DNA from: Lineus longissimus
Taxonomy: Eukaryota; Nemertea; Pilidiophora; Heteronemertea; Lineidae
Direction of reading: 5' to 3'
DNA length: 64,000 nt
Assembly (NCBI RefSeq): GCF_910592395.1
Contig: NC_088309.1
Coordinates: forward strand, 12,462,599 to 12,526,598
Below, piece after piece: positions 58,797-64,000 of this stretch; the first letter of the stretch is position 1, and the number at the start of each line of letters is the position of its first letter. The notes beneath the pieces are model-generated. The model did no database searches and was not told the DNA's origin. It was given only the letters and a program-made list of their open reading frames with translations. Made by a program: the position numbers and the translations under genes.

Positions 58797-59841
58797 GGTA
58801 ATAAAGGTACAGGAAAAAAAGGTACGGAAATAAAGGTACAGGAAATAAAAGTACAGGAAATAAAAGTAGGCTACTGGAAATAAAGGTACCGGAAAAAAAG
58901 GTACTGGAAATAAAGGTACACAAAATGGCATAAATAGGTAAAAAAGGTACACAATTTTTTTAGAATTTTTTTAGAATATTATGCTCTTCAACTGGTTCAG
59001 ATTCGGCCTATGCCTTTTTCTTTTCTTGCCCATTTTCCTTCTTCTGTGACTAAGGTGGTGCCTTAAAATAGTTTAATACATTGCGGACAATTTTGTTATG
59101 GAAGAAGTTGGGGGAGCTGACCTTTTTTAACTACATTCATGTTCTTTTAAATTTTAAAATACTCGTGTCATATTCTTATCAGGGGCGGATCCAGGATCTT
59201 GGGAATGGGGGTGGGAGTGGGGGGGGGGGGGGGGGGGCATCTGGCATCAAGATTCTCGCCAATTTCCCTATATAGCTTGTGTTTGGTCTTAAATCTAATA
59301 ATTTGTCTGTTAAGACCTAATTGGCCAGGCAAATTCTTAATTGGGTCCAGTTCTATGATGAATGTTAATTGATTAATTGCAATTTAATGAGTTTAATGCG
59401 AAACAACATAGAATGAGTTTAATCATATTCAGATTTATGTCCAGGGGTTGCTGATAGAACTCCTCCTTACAGTTCAACTTTAAATCACATGGTTTCTTGT
59501 GCAATACATGGTTTCTTGTGCAATATTTCTATTCTCTTAGTTTACAATGTCTTCACCACATTATTGGAAAAAGGGATTCCAGTTGGACTAATTACTGTAA
59601 CTACTGGGTCAAAAAGACATAGGCCGAATCTGAACCAGTTGAAGAGCATAATATTCTAAAAAAAATCAAAAAAAATTGTGTACTTTTTTACCTATTTATG
59701 CCATTTTGTGTACCTTTATTTCCAGTACCTTTTTTTCCGGTACCTTTATTTCCAGTACTTTTATTTCCTGTACTTTTATTTCCTGTACCTTTATTTCCGT
59801 ACCTTTTTTTCCTGTACCTTTTTTCCTGTACCTTTATTACC
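58797..59841. mobile_element. foldback-type element with long terminal inverted repeats built of 15-bp subrepeats
   Basis: The left arm 58797-59019 and right arm 59611-59841 are reverse complements. They start GGTAATAAAGGTAC and carry tandem 15-bp subrepeats (GGTACAGGAAATAAA and variants). The inner part is unique (TTCAACTGGTTCAGATTCGG, then CCTATG). The arms differ by a few bases and by small indels (223 against 231 bp). The 590-bp interior has no recognisable transposase. The design resembles foldback elements, whose inverted repeats contain tandem subrepeats. C tracts (58772-58787 and 59847-59855) flank both ends. No clear target duplication was seen. Confidence 0.85.
59179..59240 (+). repeat. 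possible transposon terminus CAGGGGCGGATCCAGG followed by G19
   Basis: CAGGGGCGGATCCAGGATCT inside the foldback interior resembles ends of some cut-and-paste transposon families (CAGGGGCG start). It is followed by a G-rich run with G19 at 59219-59237. No matching second end was found, so this may be a fragment. Confidence 0.3.
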
Positions 59842-60770
59842 TAGATCCCCCCCCCTCATATATACTGGTGTAACGGAGTCCGGGCCGGCGGAGTGGGTCC
59901 AAAACTTGAGGGTCAAGAACCTTGGGTGGTTGCCCAGTTAGTGGCTGCATTCACCTGTGAATTATAGTCGCTGGGTTTTTCTTAGCCCACCTTGTTTTTT
60001 CTCCCCATTTTAATGTATAAGCTATATATAATGGCCCTTTTCAATCTCCTAGTCAACAAGTCTTCATTTTGCTTATCTGCTCGGTCATCATCCAGACTCT
60101 CACTGTCTTATAATCCTGTATCGATGAGATGCAAATGAGATGCAAAAACCTTGGTTGTCATGGCTAATCATGAGTTAAGCGTGTTCAAAATACTTCCAGC
60201 AGCATAGCTCTCCAATGGAGGTAATATAGCCTACATATATATAATATATGACTATAAATCTGAGCTGATTTTAGATCTTACAAGCTTGAGGAGCCAGTCT
60301 GTAGATGGGACGAGGTGACAAGCTTGTTATCAATGCTCACGGCTCTATCAATCGTTATCTCTAGATTCTCTTAGTTTTCACTTCAAGACAAGATACCTCT
60401 TCCAGTTATAAATTCCAAGGATTTGTTGACCCTTCAAACCTTTCCTCCAGGCTGCTGGCATGCATATGGCGGTTTTATGGGGGGGGGGGGTAAGGATAAG
60501 GCGCCAAATCCCTTTTATTCGTTTTAGAGAACTTTACAATGCATTTGACAATTTCCTAAGTAGACTACACCGTCCAAGTCGAAACCACCAACACCCAAGG
60601 AGAGACGAAAGAATAACAACAAGGAATCTATTCTTTAAAGAAACCATGCAGCAACTAAATGAATACATAAGACATTTCAACTCAACAAACCTTCCGAAGA
60701 CAATGACTCTTCAACTGGTACGCATAAGCCCTACATGGCCACACCCAAATTCATAACATACTACTCACCT
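59842..60770. other. stretch upstream of a Helitron 3' end, with one unexplained open frame
   Basis: It contains a C9 run (59847-59855), a G12 run (60479-60490) and an open frame. The frame is the 60491-60756 (+) part of a 98-codon run, with residues FRELYNAFDNFLSRLHRPSR and MQQLNEYIRHFNSTNLPK, ending about 20 bp before the Helitron hairpin. The helical, charged composition is unusual for this window. The family is not recognised; it could be the tail of a degraded Helitron protein or a captured host fragment. Confidence 0.4.
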
Positions 60771-60775
60771 CAACA

Positions 60776-60800
60776 CCGTGCGGAGCACGGGTATTGTTAG
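60776..60800 (+). mobile_element. Helitron 3' end (hairpin plus TTAG)
   Basis: A perfect 6-bp stem CCGTGC / GCACGG with loop GGA, followed by GTATTGTTAG and then T, has the layout of Helitron 3' ends (hairpin about 10 nt before CTRR, insertion before T). The terminal tetranucleotide is TTAG rather than CTAG. The end resembles that of the complete copy at 55226 (GGGTATATGCTAG against GGGTATTGTTAG). The 5' end was not located. Confidence 0.6.
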
Positions 60801-62244
60801 TTAGGAATAATATTTGATGAACGTCTTTGGCAAAGGGCTTTATATAAACTGCTGGGAAGCTGATGTCCTTGATTGCCCATCATACCCTGGGTGCCCCTGC
60901 AGATACCTCAAATATTGACAGTTATGTGATAGAACACTTTTAAAGACAGACCAGGTCATGCACTTTCATTAATTTACCTCTGACTAACACAGTAACAGAG
61001 TTGCGGTGAATCCAATCACCATCCAATGGTCACCATCATCCCATGGTCACCAGTGCTGGGCCGAAGTGGGAGTCGACTGGTGGGGACGGATTGTTATAAC
61101 CCGCCGCTGCTGCATCGGTTGACCATATGGCACATGGCCACGGCTGCACTGCTATCAAAGCAGGAGACTAAACACTCAAGGTTTTGAACACGTTTTGCAT
61201 TATTGTATCGATTGCGCCAGGCATATTCATGATTTTTCTTTTAGATGCTAATCACACATTAGATATGATATATTCTGCTTATTCAGTGCAAGTGGAATCT
61301 TCCGAAATGATCAATATTTCACAAGGAGGCGTGCTGCGTGCTGCGGAATATTGACGTAGGGCGAGAATACGGGTAAGTACACCATGCCGACTTATCGGCG
61401 GTGAATATCAGTCCTAAAGTCTCCTCCTTTCACCGCCGATAACTCCCGCCAGGTAATCCGTCGGACGCACCGTCATAAACGGGTGGCCAATCAAATTGCT
61501 CGACACAAAGTATTTGAATGACGGCCTGAATTGATAGTGCCATCCTCCGGATCACGTTACCCTTCTTCTATACAACATCCACAGTGCACTTGGGTCAGAT
61601 CAGCATCCCTGGAACCGTTACTCACTGAATACCTGGTCTTCAATCATGATGGCATTGTCGCGATATATGACGCGTGGGAAAGGAAGGGAATGGAGGGAGA
61701 CTACCGATAAAGTAACAGCCCACTCCCCTTTTCCTAATGAAAGGCTTCAAACTCGGAGCAAACAGAGACAAATGGGTACATGCGAGATCAGTTGTTCGCA
61801 GAGATTTAAAAAACCCGTCATTGAAGGACCATTGGCATTATTAAGGGCAATACTACCCAGCTGTCGGATGCCAAATGTCGGCTCCCCAGTCGCCTCCTAT
61901 TCTACATAAGTAGTTTCCAACAACAAATTGCACAAAAAAGGGAAAATTAAAAATATGACTGAATTCTCACGCTTTTCCGTTGTTGAATCCGATTTGACCC
62001 GAGTTAGCTCTCCAGGCGTCGACCCTTTCCACTTCGAACTATGCACTAGTAAGGCGTTTCCTGGAGCTTTGACGTCTGGGTGACCCGCAATATTCTGAGA
62101 TCGCTAAATCATTATGGATCTCGATAGTAGTGACGTAAAAGCATGAAAGTCAGGATAACAACTCATTAAAACTGATATTTGGTCTATATTGAAGCCATAG
62201 CTGCAGCTATACAGCGTTCAAGACTGACACTGATTCATAGTTTG
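60801..62244. other. non-coding stretch with a CpG-rich hairpin
   Basis: A 14-bp perfect inverted repeat (TTATCGGCGGTGAA at 61392-61405, TTCACCGCCGATAA at 61429-61442) has a 23-base loop. Open frames (61646-61909) show no recognisable domain. Confidence 0.5.
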
Positions 62245-62405
62245 CAATCTCTGCGAGCTTGGTACCCATTTACTCCTGGGAAGTAAGTAGGTTTAAGCGC
62301 CTTGCTCAAAGACACAAAGACGAAAAAGTGGTGATCATTCCGAGAATCGAACCCACGACCCCCTGATTATGAGCCCAGTGCTCTAACCAATTTGCCACTG
62401 ATCTC
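62245..62405 (-). mobile_element. tRNA-derived SINE
   Basis: On the minus strand the head reads AGTGGCAAATTGGTTAGAGC (A box; plus 62375-62400) and then GGGTTCGATTCTCGG (B box, at plus 62344-62353), the internal promoter of RNA polymerase III. It is followed by a body containing TTTGAGCAAGGCGCTTAAAC and CCCAGGAGTAAATGGGTACC, which I know as a body shared by SINEs of many marine animals. It is not a functional tRNA: it has no clean acceptor stem and the A-box region is altered. A poly(A) or simple tail was not obvious. Confidence 0.8.
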
Positions 62406-64000
62406 TACTGGATTCGTGCCACCTTCGAAATATTTGTTCCTCTTTTGGTTGTCAAAAGCGTGCTATCCTCCCGAGGATGAGACGGGGGATGAGATAGCTT
62501 CATGACCATACGTGAGGGTGTGTGTTTGTGTTTTGTTGTTGTTGTCGGTTGTGGCTGCGGTGGTGATAAGGTGGGTGTGTGTGGGGGGGGGGCTGTGCCT
62601 TCTTTGTGCCTCCGCAGGGGGTGATGTTAATTAAAGGGACGACTTGGGCATGAAATATGTTGGTTTTTCTTCCAAAACATGACTTCCAGCAAAGATGTAA
62701 TGGTAGGCCTGCCTGAAACTCACAAACCATGTCAAATTGACTCTTAACACTGACGAAATATCATTACTAGAGAGACCAGCATTAGTGTGACACTACAAGT
62801 GGCGGCGCATGGTGTCAGGCAGGGGAATTATCCTTCTGGCTGGGAATATCCCACGCCCAAGTTGTCCCATTAAGAATTTTTTCTGTTTGCAACACCAACA
62901 AGCTTTCCCGAAAATGTGCAGTTTTGTTATTTTATAGATTTGCAAAGCGTACGGTAATACCAAAGACCGCGCTCTTGATTCAAATTAGTATTGGCTCACG
63001 TATACATGTTATCCATCCCATTGTCCTTATGCTCAGAGCATTTTATTCAGATCTGTTTTTGAGTAATGATATTTGATCGTCACTCCCATCATCCATAATA
63101 GTCCAGCACCTCTCACTGAGCGATACCGGTCTGATGCGATAGCCGAGCTACAAGGTGTGTTGTGTTATTCAATCCGAAATCAATCAGTGCTTGTGCAGTG
63201 CAGCAACTCGGTGACCCATAATCAATATGCATAGAAATAGATGATAAAAATCTTTGCTAAATGTCTAATATTGTATAGGATTTTGTCTCCGACTCCAATT
63301 AGTCGTCGCCTGAATGAGTTAGATAAGTGGGGCGTTTCCCCACCCCAGTGAGATCATAGTGACATCAGTAATCATAAAAACCAGACAAAAACCGATACGC
63401 GTACAAACTAAGTGGTTTCATCAATGCCGTTCAGACGTCCCCCCCTGACTCTCAAGATGCACCGGATACTGGCCTCATCCCACCCCTGTATAGTACACTC
63501 AGTCGGACGCATTGGACCCAGCCGCGTCCTGTTGCCGGATGACGCAATGGACTACCCCGGGAGTCTACTGTATTATATTTTGAGGAAGAAAAAAAGGATA
63601 ACGAAATCAGGCTGTTCGGAGACGCCAAACCCACCTCGGCCGTGTTTGCTTACTTGTGTTCACGGACATTATCTGTATCAATGTCAACCCAAAAGAATAA
63701 CAGAGTGGTTGATTAGAGGGTAACAAATGGTTAAACAACACGATGTGAAAGGGCCAAAACTAGAGGAAAAAATATCCCCCTATAAAAAGGGGTGACTGTA
63801 GGTACTTTTTGGTTTGAGGCAATGTTTGACCCTTTTTACTCAAAAATTCTCTCGAAAAATATAAATTCCGGTGGTCAGTGAAACATTTTTGGACGGTCCC
63901 ACACGAGGACGTGCCTCAGCTTTAGAAGTGAGAAGTGTTGCCATCTACAATAAGTGCTTCGAACTGAAACCTGCTCGCAGTCGGTCGGATATCCTCTCCA
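62406..64000. other. non-coding stretch
   Basis: It contains a G10 run (62583-62592) next to a GT-rich stretch. Frames at 63412-63723 (+) and 63452-63634 (-) overlap on opposite strands and are not recognised. Nothing else is assignable. Confidence 0.5.

Noticed and set aside
58552-58952. Antisense frames rich in Phe, Tyr, Leu and Pro (and their mirror at 59676-59941 +).
   Set aside because: They are translations of the 15-bp subrepeats in the foldback element's inverted arms; 15 is a multiple of 3, which keeps the frames open.
62344-62400. tRNA gene on the minus strand.
   Set aside because: A and B boxes are present, but the flanks do not form an acceptor stem and a SINE body follows. It is a tRNA-derived SINE.

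Overview
The window looks like nuclear DNA of a marine bilaterian animal, probably a lophotrochozoan such as a mollusc. This is inferred from small exons with GT-AG splice sites in large AT-rich introns, a Musashi-family gene, a tRNA-derived SINE with a common marine-invertebrate body, a Helitron, several MITE-like inverted repeats and a divergent 'AGCTCACCT...AGGTGAGCT' headed repeat. No prokaryotic gene organisation is present. Nearly all open frames of 60-140 codons in the window look like chance frames.

The one gene I can assign firmly is the 3' part of a Musashi (msi) RNA-binding protein gene on the + strand. Its exons lie at 28533-28615, 32232-32289, 35507-35620, 38247-38360, 39553-39774, 41180-41260, 43150-43322 and 47603-47664, followed by a 3'UTR exon from 49926. 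The first exon opens inside the RNP1 motif of RRM2 (GFGFVTF). The second carries KKAQPKEVM. The later ones encode an Ala/Pro/Gln/Tyr-rich tail ending in [13 protein letters not shown]-stop, equivalent to the vertebrate Musashi end. All intron phases agree. RRM1 and the first half of RRM2 were not found, so positions 1-28532 are probably a large upstream intron. A second open frame through the last two exons could give a different Gly-rich C-terminus if exon 43150-43322 is skipped or a 43-nt candidate microexon (45865-45907) is included.

Layout: 1-28532 is intron or upstream DNA with a long hairpin (10.85 kb), a 150-bp MITE-like element (13.0 kb), a three-unit ~300-bp tandem repeat carrying CTCF-like and nuclear-receptor-like motifs (13.8-14.85 kb), possible antisense exons (19-21 kb) and a 57-bp minisatellite (24.6 kb). 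The Musashi exons span 28.5-49.97 kb, with a 79/80-bp minisatellite in the last intron. The 3'UTR runs to about 53.3 kb. From 53.76 to 57.34 kb lies a 25-bp minisatellite with 164-bp higher-order units, interrupted by a clean 873-bp Helitron whose empty site can be read from neighbouring repeats. A ~1.05-kb foldback element with 223/231-bp inverted repeats made of 15-bp subrepeats lies at 58.8-59.84 kb. A second Helitron 3' end (60.8 kb) and a SINE (62.3 kb) follow. The last 1.6 kb shows nothing assignable.
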